Shown: one piece after another, positions 31,713 through 41,388 of the stretch
Numbering within the stretch: the first letter of the stretch is position 1
How the letters are laid out: each line of letters opens with the position of its first letter
From: Pseudomonas rubra
Lineage (GTDB): Bacteria; Pseudomonadota; Gammaproteobacteria; Pseudomonadales; Pseudomonadaceae
Assembly (NCBI RefSeq): GCF_028656935.1
Contig: NZ_JAMDGZ010000021.1
Coordinates: 54,121 to 118,120 of the forward strand
Reading direction: 5' to 3'
DNA length: 64,000 bases
Position numbers and translations under genes: made by a program
The notes under the pieces: generated by a model
What the model saw: the letters and a program-made list of their open reading frames with translations, nothing else
The model's database searches: none
What the model was told of the DNA's origin: nothing

Positions 31713-33017
31713 GTGAAACCGGTCAAAGTAGGCATCTGTGGGTTGGGGACCGTCGGTGGCGGTACCTTCAATGTACTTCAGCGTAACGCCGAGGAGATCG
31801 CCCGCCGTGCCGGGCGTGGTATTGAAGTGGCACAGATTGCCATGCGTTCGCCAAACCCGAATTGCCAGATTACCGGTACCCCCATTACCGCTGATGTGTT
31901 CGAGGTCGCCACGAACCCGGAAATCGATATTGTCATCGAGCTGGTCGGCGGCTACACCATTGCCCGCGAGCTGGTGCTCAAGGCCATCGACAACGGCAAG
32001 CACGTGGTCACCGCCAACAAGGCGCTGATTGCCGTGCACGGCAACGAGATTTTCGCCAAGGCGCGCGAGAAGGGCGTGATCGTCGCTTTTGAAGCAGCTG
32101 TGGCCGGCGGTATCCCGGTAATCAAGGCGATCCGTGAAGGCCTTTCGGCCAACCGTATCAACTGGGTGGCCGGGATCATCAACGGCACCGGCAACTTCAT
32201 CCTCACCGAAATGCGCGAAAAAGGCCGTGCGTTCCCCAACGTGCTGGCCGAAGCCCAGGCCCTGGGTTACGCCGAAGCCGACCCGACCTTCGACGTCGAA
32301 GGCATCGATGCCGCGCACAAGCTGACCATCCTGGCCTCCATCGCCTTTGGTATCCCGCTGCAGTTCGACAAGGCCTACACCGAAGGCATCACCCAGCTGA
32401 CCACTGCGGATGTGAACTACGCCGAAGCGCTCGGCTACCGCATCAAGCACCTGGGCGTGGCCCGCAGCACGGCCAATGGCATCGAGCTGCGCGTGCACCC
32501 GACGCTGATCCCGGCTGATCGCTTGATTGCCAACGTCAATGGCGTGATGAACGCGGTGATGGTCAACGGTGATGCGGCCGGCTCCACCCTGTTCTACGGC
32601 GCTGGTGCCGGTATGGAGCCGACTGCTTCGTCGGTGGTGGCCGACCTGGTCGACGTGGTTCGCGCCATGACCTCCGATCCGGAAAACCGCGTGCCGCACC
32701 TGGCCTTCCAGCCGGACTCGCTGTCGGCCCACCCGATCCTGCCGATCGAAGCTTGCGAAAGCGCCTACTACCTGCGCATCCAGGCCAAGGATCACCCGGG
32801 TGTGCTGGCCCAGGTGGCGAGCATCCTCTCCGAGCGCGGCATCAACATCGAGTCGATCATGCAGAAGGAAGTCGAGGAACAGGACGGCCTGGTGCCAATG
32901 ATCCTGCTCACGCACCGAGTGATCGAGCAGCGCATGAACGACGCCATCACCGCCCTGGAAGCCTTGCAGGATGTGGTCGGCAACGTGGTGCGTATCCGCG
33001 TCGAACAACTCAACTGA
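31713..33017 (+). CDS. hom: Homoserine dehydrogenase
   Basis: Hom reduces aspartate semialdehyde to homoserine for threonine and methionine synthesis. The start is GTG 31713, with GGGGAG upstream, giving 434 residues. The NAD(P)-binding motif is GICGLGTVGGGTFN. The catalytic region has NKALIA, EAAVAGGIPVIKAI, NGTGNFIL and ADPTFDVEGIDAAHKL. A C-terminal ACT domain (YYLRIQAKDHPGVLAQVASILSERGINIESI) suggests feedback control by an amino acid, commonly threonine. It is 29 bases upstream of thrC and probably in one operon with it. Confidence 0.97.
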   Translation: MKPVKVGICGLGTVGGGTFNVLQRNAEEIARRAGRGIEVAQIAMRSPNPNCQITGTPITADVFEVATNPEIDIVIELVGGYTIARELVLKAIDNGKHVVTANKALIAVHGNEIFAKAREKGVIVAFEAAVAGGIPVIKAIREGLSANRINWVAGIINGTGNFILTEMREKGRAFPNVLAEAQALGYAEADPTFDVEGIDAAHKLTILASIAFGIPLQFDKAYTEGITQLTTADVNYAEALGYRIKHLGVARSTANGIELRVHPTLIPADRLIANVNGVMNAVMVNGDAAGSTLFYGAGAGMEPTASSVVADLVDVVRAMTSDPENRVPHLAFQPDSLSAHPILPIEACESAYYLRIQAKDHPGVLAQVASILSERGINIESIMQKEVEEQDGLVPMILLTHRVIEQRMNDAITALEALQDVVGNVVRIRVEQLN

Positions 33018-33046
33018 GCCGTCTTTTGCGTTAGAGGATTTAGGTC

Positions 33047-34456
33047 ATGCGTTACATCAGTACCCGCGGCCAGGCACCGGCCCTGAACTTTGAAGACGTC
33101 CTGCTGGCCGGCCTTGCCAGCGACGGCGGCCTGTACGTGCCGGAAAACCTGCCGCGTTTCACCCAGGAAGAAATCGCCTCCTGGGCTGGCCTGCCTTACC
33201 ACGAGCTGGCCTTCCGGGTGATGCGCCCGTTTGTCACCGGCAGCATCAAAGATACCGATTTCAAGAAGATTCTTGAAGAAACCTACGGCGAGTTCGCCCA
33301 CGCAGCGGTCGCGCCGCTGCGCCAACTGGGCAGCAACGAGTGGGTGATGGAGCTGTTCCACGGCCCGACGCTTGCGTTCAAGGACTTCGCCCTGCAATTG
33401 CTCGGCCGTCTGCTCGACCATGTGCTGGCCAAGCGCGGCGAGCGTGTGGTGATCATCGGCGCCACCAGTGGTGACACCGGTTCTGCGGCCATCGAAGGCT
33501 GCCGCCGTTGCGACAACGTCGACATCTTCATTCTTCACCCGCACCAGCGGGTGTCGGAAGTTCAGCGTCGGCAGATGACCACCATCTTCGGCGAGAACAT
33601 CCACAACATCGCCATCGAAGGCAACTTCGACGACTGCCAGGAAATGGTCAAGGCCAGCTTCGCTGACCAGGGCTTCCTCAAGGGCACTCGCCTGGTCGCA
33701 GTGAACTCGATCAACTGGGCGCGGATCATGGCCCAGATCGTCTACTACTTCCATGCAGCCCTGCAGTTGGGCGGCCCGGCGCGCTCAGTGGCGTTCTCGG
33801 TGCCGACCGGCAACTTCGGCGACATTTTTGCCGGCTACCTGGCGCGCAACATGGGCCTGCCGATCAGCCAACTGATCGTCGCCACCAACCGCAACGATAT
33901 CCTGCACCGCTTCATGAGCGGCAACCAGTACCTCAAGCAAACCTTGCACGCGACCCTGTCGCCGTCCATGGACATCATGGTGTCGTCGAACTTCGAACGC
34001 CTGCTGTTCGACCTGCACGGTCGCAACGGCGCGGCGATCGCCGGGTTGATGGACAACTTCAAGCAGGGTGGCGGCTTCAGTGTCGAGCAGGATCGCTGGA
34101 CCGAAGCACGCAAGCTGTTCGACTCGCTGGCGGTAGATGACGCGCAAACCTGCGAAACCATCGCCGACGTCTTTGCCCAGACGGGTGAGGTGCTCGACCC
34201 GCACACCGCGATTGGCGTCAAGGCCGCCCGCGAATGCCGCCGCAGCTTGGATACACCGATGGTGGTGCTGGGCACCGCGCACCCGGTCAAGTTCCCAGAA
34301 GCTGTAGAAAAGGCCGGTGTCGACAAGGCCCTGGAGTTGCCTGCACACCTGAGCGATCTGTTCAGCCGTGACGAGAAATGCACGGTGTTGGCCAATGACC
34401 TGAAAGCCGTTCAAGCCTTTGTCAGCCAGCATGGCAATCGTGGCAAGCCGCTCTGA
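33047..34456 (+). CDS. thrC: Threonine synthase
   Basis: ThrC converts O-phosphohomoserine to threonine with pyridoxal phosphate. The 469-residue product starts MRYISTRGQAPALNFEDVLL, contains FHGPTLAFKDFALQLLGRLL with the PLP-binding Lys, GATSGDTGSAAIEG for phosphate binding, and SVPTGNFGDIFAGYLA. This is the long threonine synthase type common in gammaproteobacteria. It follows hom and is closed by an intrinsic terminator 20 bases beyond its stop. Confidence 0.97.
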   Translation: MRYISTRGQAPALNFEDVLLAGLASDGGLYVPENLPRFTQEEIASWAGLPYHELAFRVMRPFVTGSIKDTDFKKILEETYGEFAHAAVAPLRQLGSNEWVMELFHGPTLAFKDFALQLLGRLLDHVLAKRGERVVIIGATSGDTGSAAIEGCRRCDNVDIFILHPHQRVSEVQRRQMTTIFGENIHNIAIEGNFDDCQEMVKASFADQGFLKGTRLVAVNSINWARIMAQIVYYFHAALQLGGPARSVAFSVPTGNFGDIFAGYLARNMGLPISQLIVATNRNDILHRFMSGNQYLKQTLHATLSPSMDIMVSSNFERLLFDLHGRNGAAIAGLMDNFKQGGGFSVEQDRWTEARKLFDSLAVDDAQTCETIADVFAQTGEVLDPHTAIGVKAARECRRSLDTPMVVLGTAHPVKFPEAVEKAGVDKALELPAHLSDLFSRDEKCTVLANDLKAVQAFVSQHGNRGKPL

Positions 34457-34475
34457 TTGACTGGTAGGCACCTGC

Positions 34476-34502
34476 AAAGCCCGTCTCTGACGGGCTTTTT
34501 TG
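34476..34502 (+). terminator. Intrinsic terminator after thrC
   Basis: AAAGCCCGTC-TCT-GACGGGCTTT is a perfect 10-bp stem with a three-base loop followed by a T-run. It closes the hom-thrC unit and separates it from the sensor kinase gene. Confidence 0.94.
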
Positions 34503-34546
34503 TTTCTACACTGGCATTGGTTTGTCGCAACGGATCAGGGGTATCA

Positions 34547-37500
34547 ATGAGCAAAGGACGTCTTAGCGCAGCGGGGCTGCTATGGGTCTGCCTGCTGGGG
34601 CTATGCACCGGACAATGGGCTCAGGCCGCACAGAGTCTTTCCTTTACCCTGGCGCCGCCGTTTACAGCGCTCGAGCCTCTGCCCTTGACCCGTGTGCAGC
34701 AGCAGTGGCTAGGGCCGGCGCGGGTATTGCGGGTGGGGATCTCCTTTGCCGATTACGAGCCGGTGGACATCACCATTGACCGTAATCGTTACCAGGGCAT
34801 CAGTGCCGACTACCTGAGCCTGGTCGTCGCGCGCCTGGGAGTGAAGACCCAGGTGCAGGCCTTCGCCAAGCGAGAGGAGGCCATCGACGCCTTGCAGCGT
34901 GGCCACATCGATGTGCTGACCAGCGCCAATGGCTTCGAGCGCAGCGTGCCGGGCCTGGCATTCTCCGACGACTACATTCCGGACCGCTCGATGGTGGTGG
35001 TACGCGGCGGCGCGCCGCTACCGCCGTCGACGTTGGCCGGGATGAAACTGGTCTTGCTCGATGGTTACGCTGATACCCAGGCGATCTACCGTGTCTACCC
35101 CAACAGTCAGGTGTTGCTGGCGCCTAATCTCAGCAGCGCCCTGGAGGCCCTGAATCAGGGTGAAGCCGATGCATTTATCGGCAACGAAATTATCATCCGT
35201 GCCTTCAACGCCTTGCGTCCCTATCTGGGCTTGCAGGTGGTCGGCCCCAGTGCCTTGCCGCCGATCGGCTTTGCCTTTGCCGTGCGCGCCGAAGATCGGC
35301 TTTTGCAGGAGATGTTCAACGATGCCCTGGCCAGCCTCGATGAGCCGGTACGACGTGAGATTCTGGGGCGCTGGACCTCCGGGCTGGGCTCGGATGTGGC
35401 TCGTCAGCGGGTCGAGTTGACCCTGGCCGAGCGCGAGTGGATTGCCAGCCATCCGTCGATTACCGTGGTGAGCAGCCAGTATCCGCCCTATCTGTTCCGC
35501 AATCGCCAAGGCGATTGGGTTGGCCTCAACAGTGACGTGCTGGCGAGCATCGCGCAGATGACCGGACTGAAGTTCGTCTATGCCCCCTCCACCTCGATTG
35601 CCCAAGGCCTGGAGATGCTCAAGACTGGTCAGGCACAGATGAGCACCACCCTGAGCGAATCCCCGGAGCGTCGTGAGTTTCTCGACTTCACCCACTCCAT
35701 AGGTGGGCAGAGCTGGGTATTCATCGTGCGTCAGCCACAGCTGGGCCTGGCGTCCCTGGATGAACTGGCCGGCCAGACCCTGGCACTGCCGGCGCAACAC
35801 GCCCTGGAAAGCACCATACGCCAGGACCACCCCGGCATTCGCCTGTTGTCGGTGGACTCCCTGGAGCAGGCTCGGGACAAGGTGCGCAGCGGCGAGGCGA
35901 TGGCCACCATCGATAGCGAGATTGGCGCCTACAGCGTGGTTGGCAATGATCCTGTGCTCAAGGTCGGGCGCGGGGTCGAGGGCAAATGGGCGCCGGACCG
36001 CTTTTCGGTGCACCGCGACTTGCCGCAGTTGCAGAGCATTCTCAATAAAGCCCTGGAAGCTTTCCCGGTCGCCGAACTGCGCACGGTGCGCATGAAGTGG
36101 CTGGGGGCGCTGGCGCCCCCTTCGCCGGCCTGGCAACGGATCCCGCGCTGGGTGTACTGGGCAGCGGCTGCGGCGCTGCTGTTTGGCTTGCTGTCACTGG
36201 TCTGGAGTAGCCGTTTGCGCGCGCAGATCCGCCAGCGACAAGTGGCCGAACAGGCGCTCAACGATCAGTTGGCGTTCAAGCGAGCCTTGCTCGACGGCAT
36301 CCCCAACCCGATCTATGTCCGCGACCTGCAAGGGCGGCTAATCACCTGCAACAAGAGCTATGAAGCGGTGTTCTCGTTAAAACTTGCGGACGTTAAAGGC
36401 CGCCGTCTGACCGACATCGAGGTGATCCCCGCGGAGCTGGCAAAACAGTTGCACGGCGATTACCTCGACCTGCTCAACGACCCCAAGCCGGTTTTCATCG
36501 ATCGACGTATCGATTTCCACGGCCAGCGCTTCGATGCCTACCAGTGGACCGTGCCGTTCTACAGTGCCGATGGCCAGCTGCAAGGTTTGCTGGGCGGCTG
36601 GATCGACATTACCGAGCGCAAGCAACTGGAAGCGGCATTGGTCCAGGCGCGGCGCCAGGCCGAGCAGGCCAACCAGGCCAAGAGCGCTTTCCTGGCCACC
36701 ATGAGCCACGAAATTCGCACGCCCATGGCCGTGATTATCGGCCTGCTGGAACTTGAGCGGGAAACCACCCTGGCGCGTGGCCAGCAGCCGTCACCAGGGC
36801 TGGAGACTGCCCACCAGTCGGCCCGCGAGTTGATTGCCCTGATCGGTGACAGCCTTGATCTGGCCCGTATCGAGGCGGGCAGCCTGGAGCTTGCGCCACA
36901 GGCGCGAGCGCTCACGCCATTTCTTAATGCCATCATTGAACAGTTTCAGGCCCAGGCGTTGGTGCAGGGCTTGAGCCTGAGTCTGCAGTTGGCCAGTGAT
37001 GCCGAAGGGGTGTACTGGTTTGACCCGGTGCGCATGCGCCAGGTGCTGGTCAACCTGCTGGGCAACGCCTTGAAATTTACCCACGCAGGACGGGTGGAGC
37101 TGCAGGTCGGCCGCAGCGGTCACGACAACCTGCAGGGTCTGGGCCTCAGGCTGTGCGTGCGCGACACCGGCATCGGTATCAGCGCCCAGCAGCAGCGCGA
37201 GCTGTTCCAGCCGTTTGTCCAGGCAGATTCTGCGGCCGAGTATGGCGGCTCGGGCCTGGGCCTGAGCATTTGCCGGCAGTTGCTCGAGTTGATGGGCGGT
37301 AGCATCAGCCTGCGCAGTGAGCTGGGTAAAGGCACCGAGGTCAGTGTCGAGCTGAACCTGGAGAGTGTGGCGGCGCAACCCGAACTGAACGTCAGCGCGC
37401 CGAAGCGCAGCAGCGGCGCGGCGCGGCGGATCCTGGTGGTCGATGACCTCTCTGCCAGTCGCCTGGTCTTGCGTCAGCAGCTTGAGTTTCTTGGCCACAT

Positions 37501-38143
37501 TGTGGTGACCGTGGAGAACGGCCAGCGAGCGTTGGACGCTTGGCAGCAGGGGGACTTCGAACTGCTGCTGACCGACTGCAACATGCCGGTGATGGACGGC
37601 TATGCGCTTACCCGGAACCTGCGCCGCCTTGAGCACAGTAGCCAGCGGCCGCCCATCGCCATCGTCGGCTGCACCGCCAACGCCCTGAAAGAGGAGCGCG
37701 CCCGTTGCCTTGAGGCCGGGATGGATGAGTGCCTGGTCAAACCGGTGGCGCTCGAGCGCCTGGCCACGGTCATCGACGAACTGGCGCCACGGCACAGCTT
37801 CAAGATCCAGACCCTGCAGAAGATGACCCAGGCCAACACGGCGATGCTGCAGCGCATGCTCGACGAGCTGCTGAAGAACCTCAAAGAAGAATCGATCCTG
37901 CTTGCGGACGCGGTCGCTGGCCAGGCCTGGGAGCCGGTCGGGGCGTCATTGCACCGGCTCAAGGGCGTGGCATGTCTGATCGATGCAGTACCGTTGGCAC
38001 ACGCCTGCGCGCAACTGGAAAACGCCAGCCTGGCGAAGTCCGGCGAATTGAGCGAGCGCGCATGGCCGGCGCTGGAGGCGGCGATTCTCCAGTTGCAGAA
38101 GGGTATCGAGCTGGAATCGTTGAAAATGTCGCCACAACTTTAG
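34547..38143 (+). CDS. BvgS-type hybrid sensor histidine kinase (RocS1-like)
   Basis: ATG 34547, after AGGGG, gives 1198 residues. Domains in order are: signal peptide (to about residue 26); two periplasmic solute-binding-like (SBP_bac_3) sensor domains (VLRVGISFADYEPVDIT and ITVVSSQYPPYLFRNRQGDWVGLN); one membrane helix (about 534-553); PAS (KRALLDGIPNPIYVRDLQGRLITCN); HisKA with H721 in ATMSHEIRTPM; HATPase (NLLGNALKFTH, DTGIGIS, GSGLGLSIC); a receiver with D1010 in LTDCNMPVMDG; and HPt with H1136 in LHRLKGVACLID. This is an unorthodox four-step phosphorelay kinase. With the following REC-EAL gene and the LuxR-type regulator it mirrors P. aeruginosa RocS1-RocR-RocA1 (Sad), which controls fimbriae and biofilm genes. 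The ligand is unknown. Confidence 0.88.
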   Translation: MSKGRLSAAGLLWVCLLGLCTGQWAQAAQSLSFTLAPPFTALEPLPLTRVQQQWLGPARVLRVGISFADYEPVDITIDRNRYQGISADYLSLVVARLGVKTQVQAFAKREEAIDALQRGHIDVLTSANGFERSVPGLAFSDDYIPDRSMVVVRGGAPLPPSTLAGMKLVLLDGYADTQAIYRVYPNSQVLLAPNLSSALEALNQGEADAFIGNEIIIRAFNALRPYLGLQVVGPSALPPIGFAFAVRAEDRLLQEMFNDALASLDEPVRREILGRWTSGLGSDVARQRVELTLAEREWIASHPSITVVSSQYPPYLFRNRQGDWVGLNSDVLASIAQMTGLKFVYAPSTSIAQGLEMLKTGQAQMSTTLSESPERREFLDFTHSIGGQSWVFIVRQPQLGLASLDELAGQTLALPAQHALESTIRQDHPGIRLLSVDSLEQARDKVRSGEAMATIDSEIGAYSVVGNDPVLKVGRGVEGKWAPDRFSVHRDLPQLQSILNKALEAFPVAELRTVRMKWLGALAPPSPAWQRIPRWVYWAAAAALLFGLLSLVWSSRLRAQIRQRQVAEQALNDQLAFKRALLDGIPNPIYVRDLQGRLITCNKSYEAVFSLKLADVKGRRLTDIEVIPAELAKQLHGDYLDLLNDPKPVFIDRRIDFHGQRFDAYQWTVPFYSADGQLQGLLGGWIDITERKQLEAALVQARRQAEQANQAKSAFLATMSHEIRTPMAVIIGLLELERETTLARGQQPSPGLETAHQSARELIALIGDSLDLARIEAGSLELAPQARALTPFLNAIIEQFQAQALVQGLSLSLQLASDAEGVYWFDPVRMRQVLVNLLGNALKFTHAGRVELQVGRSGHDNLQGLGLRLCVRDTGIGISAQQQRELFQPFVQADSAAEYGGSGLGLSICRQLLELMGGSISLRSELGKGTEVSVELNLESVAAQPELNVSAPKRSSGAARRILVVDDLSASRLVLRQQLEFLGHIVVTVENGQRALDAWQQGDFELLLTDCNMPVMDGYALTRNLRRLEHSSQRPPIAIVGCTANALKEERARCLEAGMDECLVKPVALERLATVIDELAPRHSFKIQTLQKMTQANTAMLQRMLDELLKNLKEESILLADAVAGQAWEPVGASLHRLKGVACLIDAVPLAHACAQLENASLAKSGELSERAWPALEAAILQLQKGIELESLKMSPQL

Positions 38144-38225
38144 GACAAGTCCTATGGGCGTCTGAGGCTGACTTTCCTAGAGTGGCATGTGCTGGCGTAC
38201 GGTTCGGCTACTGCGGGGAAAAATC

Positions 38226-39446
38226 ATGCACTCACTGAAGGTTCTGATTCTTGAGGATCATCCATTCCAACTGATGGCGTTGCATCAGATGCTCAACGCC
38301 AATGGCGTCTTCGATGTGCTCGCTGCAGAGTCGGTCGAAGGTGCGCGGCAAACCTTGTCGCGTCGTGGCCGGGTCGATATTGCCATCTGCGACCTGCACC
38401 TGGATGGCCAGGATGGCCTGGAACTGATTCGCCACCTGGCCGACAGCGGCCTGGCGGCGGCCCTGATCATCCTCAGTGGCGCCGAGCGCGCGGTACTCGA
38501 TGGCGTCGGCGACCTGGCCCGGCAGTTGGGGTTGCGCGTGCTCGGCTGCATGCAGAAGCCAGCCTGCAGCGTGTCGTTGCACAAGTTGCTACGCCGCTAC
38601 CTGGATGAACCGGACGACTGCGCGCAATCGCTTGCGCCGCCCGGGCATACCGAACTGCTGGCCCTGTCCGGCGCCGAGGTGGCGCAAAGCAAGGCGCAAT
38701 GGGTGGTGCACTATCAGCCCAAAGTGACTTTCGACGGTAGCCTGGCCGGGGTCGAAGCACTGGTGCGCTGGCAGCACCCGCGCCTTGGCCTGCTCAGCCC
38801 GGGGCAGTTCTTCCCGCTGGTCGAGGGCGCTGGCCTGCTGGAGATGCTCAGCTGGCATGTGCTCGACCAAGCCCTGGCCTTCAGTGCCCAGGTCAGGTTG
38901 GGGAGTGGGCATGCCTTGCCGGTGGCGGTGAACATCGCCCCGCAGATGCTGGTTCAGGTCGATTTCGCCGAGCAGGTGGTTGCCCTGCTCAAGCGTCACG
39001 CTGTGCCGGCCAGTGCCCTGACCCTGGAAGTCATCGAGACTGATGGCTGCCAGCTCGACAGCCGCCAGCTCGAGGGCTTGCTGCACCTGCGTATCCTCGG
39101 CTGCCAATTGTCCATCGACGACTTCGGCATGGGCGTCTCCAATCTGCAGCGCCTGCTGGAGCTACCATTCAGCGAGCTCAAGTTACCCAGCGAATTCGTC
39201 CGCGGCATGGCCGAGGACGGTCGCAAGGCGGCGGTGGTGGCGGGTGCCCTGATCATGGCCCGGCGCATGGAACTGAAGGTGGTGGTCGAAGGGGTCGAGA
39301 CGGTGGATGACCTGATGGCGATCAAGGCCCTGGGCAACCCGGTCATGCAGGGCTACTTCATTGCCAGGCCGATGCCTGGTGACGCCCTTTGCCAATGGAT
39401 ACTGGCGCGTGAGCCAGGCGAAGCCGGCCTTCGGCGCAGAGCCTGA
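38226..39446 (+). CDS. REC-EAL response regulator, c-di-GMP phosphodiesterase (RocR-like)
   Basis: The 406-residue product has an N-terminal receiver with D56 (IAICDLHLDGQDG) and a C-terminal EAL domain. EAL motifs are present: E177-A-L-V-R-W, VNIAPQ, LEVIETD, SIDDFGMGVSNL, L-K before PSEF, VVEGVET and MQGYFIARP. The residues expected for metal binding and catalysis seem kept, so I predict an active phosphodiesterase, though LKLP replaces the usual LKID. ATG 38226 follows GGGGA; an earlier ATG at 38187 is less likely. In the Roc system the equivalent protein lowers c-di-GMP and competes with the LuxR regulator for the sensor. Here it converges with that regulator gene. Confidence 0.87.
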   Translation: MHSLKVLILEDHPFQLMALHQMLNANGVFDVLAAESVEGARQTLSRRGRVDIAICDLHLDGQDGLELIRHLADSGLAAALIILSGAERAVLDGVGDLARQLGLRVLGCMQKPACSVSLHKLLRRYLDEPDDCAQSLAPPGHTELLALSGAEVAQSKAQWVVHYQPKVTFDGSLAGVEALVRWQHPRLGLLSPGQFFPLVEGAGLLEMLSWHVLDQALAFSAQVRLGSGHALPVAVNIAPQMLVQVDFAEQVVALLKRHAVPASALTLEVIETDGCQLDSRQLEGLLHLRILGCQLSIDDFGMGVSNLQRLLELPFSELKLPSEFVRGMAEDGRKAAVVAGALIMARRMELKVVVEGVETVDDLMAIKALGNPVMQGYFIARPMPGDALCQWILAREPGEAGLRRRA

Positions 39447-39453
39447 ACCGGCC

Positions 39454-40116
39454 TCAACTCAGGCCATGCTCCTGCAGATAGAGATACAGCGCCGCATCGT
39501 TGGCCAGGCCAAGCTTGCGCATGGCATTGACCTTCTGGCTGCTCACGGTCTGCTTGCTGCGGCTGAGCAGAGCGGCAATCTGCCCGACGGTATGGCCGAC
39601 GGCCAGCAGACGTGCAACTTCCAGTTCCCGCGGTGACAACACCGCCTGGTGACGAACCAGGTCCTCGCGTACCGCGCCATCTTGCAACAATAATTGCTGC
39701 ACCGACTCGGCGAGAAAGGTCTTGCCGCGGCGCAGGCGCGCGATTGCCTGGGGCAGTTCGTCGGCCAGGCTGGCCTTGCTCAGCAGGCCATTGATGCCCA
39801 AGGCCAGCATGGCCCGGAACAATCCGGCATTGTTGAGCATGGTGACCACTAGGATGGGTAGCTGCGGGTAATGCCGGCGCAGTTGCTCGAGCAGCTTCAG
39901 GCCATCGTTCTGCTCCTCGACCGGCATCATGAAGTCGGTCACCAGAACGTCGCATTCCAGGGTCTGCAGGCAGGTGGTGAGCTCAAGCGGACTGCCGGCC
40001 TCGGCGATCACTCGCAGCGCCGGAATCTGTTCAAGTACGGCGCGCAAGCCGATGCGAAAAATCGGGTGGTCATCGGCAAGGATGATCCGCAGTTCACCTG
40101 GGGCGGGATTGATCAC
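39454..40116 (-). CDS. LuxR-type response regulator (RocA1/BvgA-like)
   Basis: I favour GTG 40116, which has GGAG eight bases upstream on the minus strand, giving 220 residues; a longer frame opens only with TTG at 40167. The receiver begins LRIILADDHPIFRIGLRAVLEQ and holds the phosphorylatable Asp in VLVTDFMMPVEEQNDG. The C-terminal helix-turn-helix is VLSPRELEVARLLAVGHTVGQIAALLSRSKQTVSSQKVNAM, the FixJ/NarL/LuxR type. It is the likely output of the BvgS-type sensor two genes away. It converges with the REC-EAL gene across seven bases, so the three genes are not one operon. Confidence 0.87.
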   Translation of the reverse strand: MINPAPGELRIILADDHPIFRIGLRAVLEQIPALRVIAEAGSPLELTTCLQTLECDVLVTDFMMPVEEQNDGLKLLEQLRRHYPQLPILVVTMLNNAGLFRAMLALGINGLLSKASLADELPQAIARLRRGKTFLAESVQQLLLQDGAVREDLVRHQAVLSPRELEVARLLAVGHTVGQIAALLSRSKQTVSSQKVNAMRKLGLANDAALYLYLQEHGLS

Positions 40117-40167
40117 AGGCAGGCTCCGAGCCGTCGATAGACCCCTTCTGGGCAGGTAGGTAAACAA

Positions 40168-40468
40168 TGAGTGGGATGGAATGTATCAGATTGTTGCTCG
40201 GTGAAGCATTGGCGCTCTACCAGGCCACGCTGGTAAGCCTGAGCACGGGGTGTGACTTCGATCTGCGGCAAGGCCGATCGATGTCTGCCGTGGCAGGATG
40301 GAACCTTTGCCGGCGAGGGCAATCAGACCTTACAAGGACAGCGGATCGGGATTTTGCTCCGATGTCGTGAAGCTGTCGTGCCGAGCCCCGATGGGCTTGT
40401 GTTTAGCCCCAGGCGGCCTCCCCACCGTTCGGGGTTTCTTTTTGCCCGGGGTTTGTGCGGGCTCCGGG
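40168..40468. other. Intergenic stretch with no convincing gene
   Basis: These 301 bases lie upstream of the LuxR-type regulator gene and beyond the 3' end of the solute-binding-like gene. They hold a few small GC-rich hairpins. One short stem (cccc/gggg at 40420-40434) is followed by TTTCTTTTT, which could end rightward transcripts. Short open frames here lack ribosome-binding sites and recognisable sequence. The leftward regulator's promoter presumably lies in the first part, but I cannot place it. Confidence 0.5.
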
Positions 40469-41347
40469 TCAGTGTTGTTCGCCAAACAGGCGCAGGCTGT
40501 CGTGCATGTACTGCTCACGCATTTGCGGGGCCAGCCACTGGGCGTACAAGTCCGGCAAGGTGTCGTTGCGCAGCGGCAGCAAGAGCTTGTTGATATGACT
40601 GATGGCCTCGCGTCCCAAGGGCGTGTTGGAGCAGCCGACACGCAGCAACTGGTACTGCTCGACCCCCTGGATCGGGTAGAAGGCATAGTCATCGGTGGGC
40701 CAGCCTTGCTGCTGCAGCAGGTAGCGCACTTCGGGCCAGTAACCGAGCACCAGTTGCAGGCGGTCATGTTGCTGCATCTGCAACAGGCTGGTCACCGCGT
40801 CGTTGCCGTAGTGGCGGCTGAGGGTGCTGTCGGGCAGGGTCTTGAGCAGTTCATCCACGGCGGGGCTATAGCTGCGCTGGGCGACGACACCAAGCTTGAG
40901 CGGGGTGTTGCCGAGCAGGGCGCGCAGGTCGACCTGATTGCCTTGCAGATAGGGTTGGAGCAGGCGCTGGTCTTTGCGCCGGATCACCAGGCCACTGCTG
41001 AGAATGCCCAGGCTGGGTATCGAGAAGTGCACATAGCGTGCCCGCTCGGGTGTCCACAGCAGGGTAGGGTCACAGGTGAACCCAGAGCCCTGGAGCATCT
41101 GGATGCCCCGGGCACGGTTGACCCTGAGGATACTGTGATCGTACTCGGGCATCTGGTCGATCAGCAGCGGCAGCAACTGGTCAATCACTCCCTGGCCTTT
41201 GCCCGTACCTTCAAAAATGGTCAGGGGCGGCAAATCGCGCAGCAACCAGAACAGACGCTCCTTGGCCGATGCCGGCGCGGGCAGACCAAGGCTCAGCAAC
41301 AAGCTAAGCAACAACGGCAACCCACGACGCATCCAGCCATAGCTCAT
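40469..41347 (-). CDS. Periplasmic solute-binding-like protein (TIGR02285 type)
   Basis: The 292-residue protein has a Sec signal peptide (about 28 residues, ending ASA) and a body resembling SBP_bac_3 substrate-binding folds: LFWLLRDLPPLTIFEGTGKGQGVIDQLLPLL, RARGIQMLQ, GFTCDPTLLWTPERARYVHFSIP and LRNDTLPDLYAQWLAPQM. It matches what I remember of the TIGR02285 family, which is seldom linked to an ABC transporter and has no known ligand. No permease or ATPase gene is adjacent. It is leftward, 41 bases downstream of the CoA-transferase gene. Confidence 0.72.
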   Translation of the reverse strand: MSYGWMRRGLPLLLSLLLSLGLPAPASAKERLFWLLRDLPPLTIFEGTGKGQGVIDQLLPLLIDQMPEYDHSILRVNRARGIQMLQGSGFTCDPTLLWTPERARYVHFSIPSLGILSSGLVIRRKDQRLLQPYLQGNQVDLRALLGNTPLKLGVVAQRSYSPAVDELLKTLPDSTLSRHYGNDAVTSLLQMQQHDRLQLVLGYWPEVRYLLQQQGWPTDDYAFYPIQGVEQYQLLRVGCSNTPLGREAISHINKLLLPLRNDTLPDLYAQWLAPQMREQYMHDSLRLFGEQH

Positions 41348-41388
41348 GTCCAGGTCTCCACCCTTGTTACGCGAATCAAGCGATGTGT

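Noticed and set aside
38226..39446. Degenerate EAL domain
   Set aside because: LKLP and VVEGVET differ from the usual sequence, but the expected metal-binding Glu, Asn, Asp-Asp, Lys and Gln positions look intact.
40420..40443. Strong terminator
   Set aside because: The stem has only four G-C pairs before a mismatch, so it is mentioned only in the gap entry.
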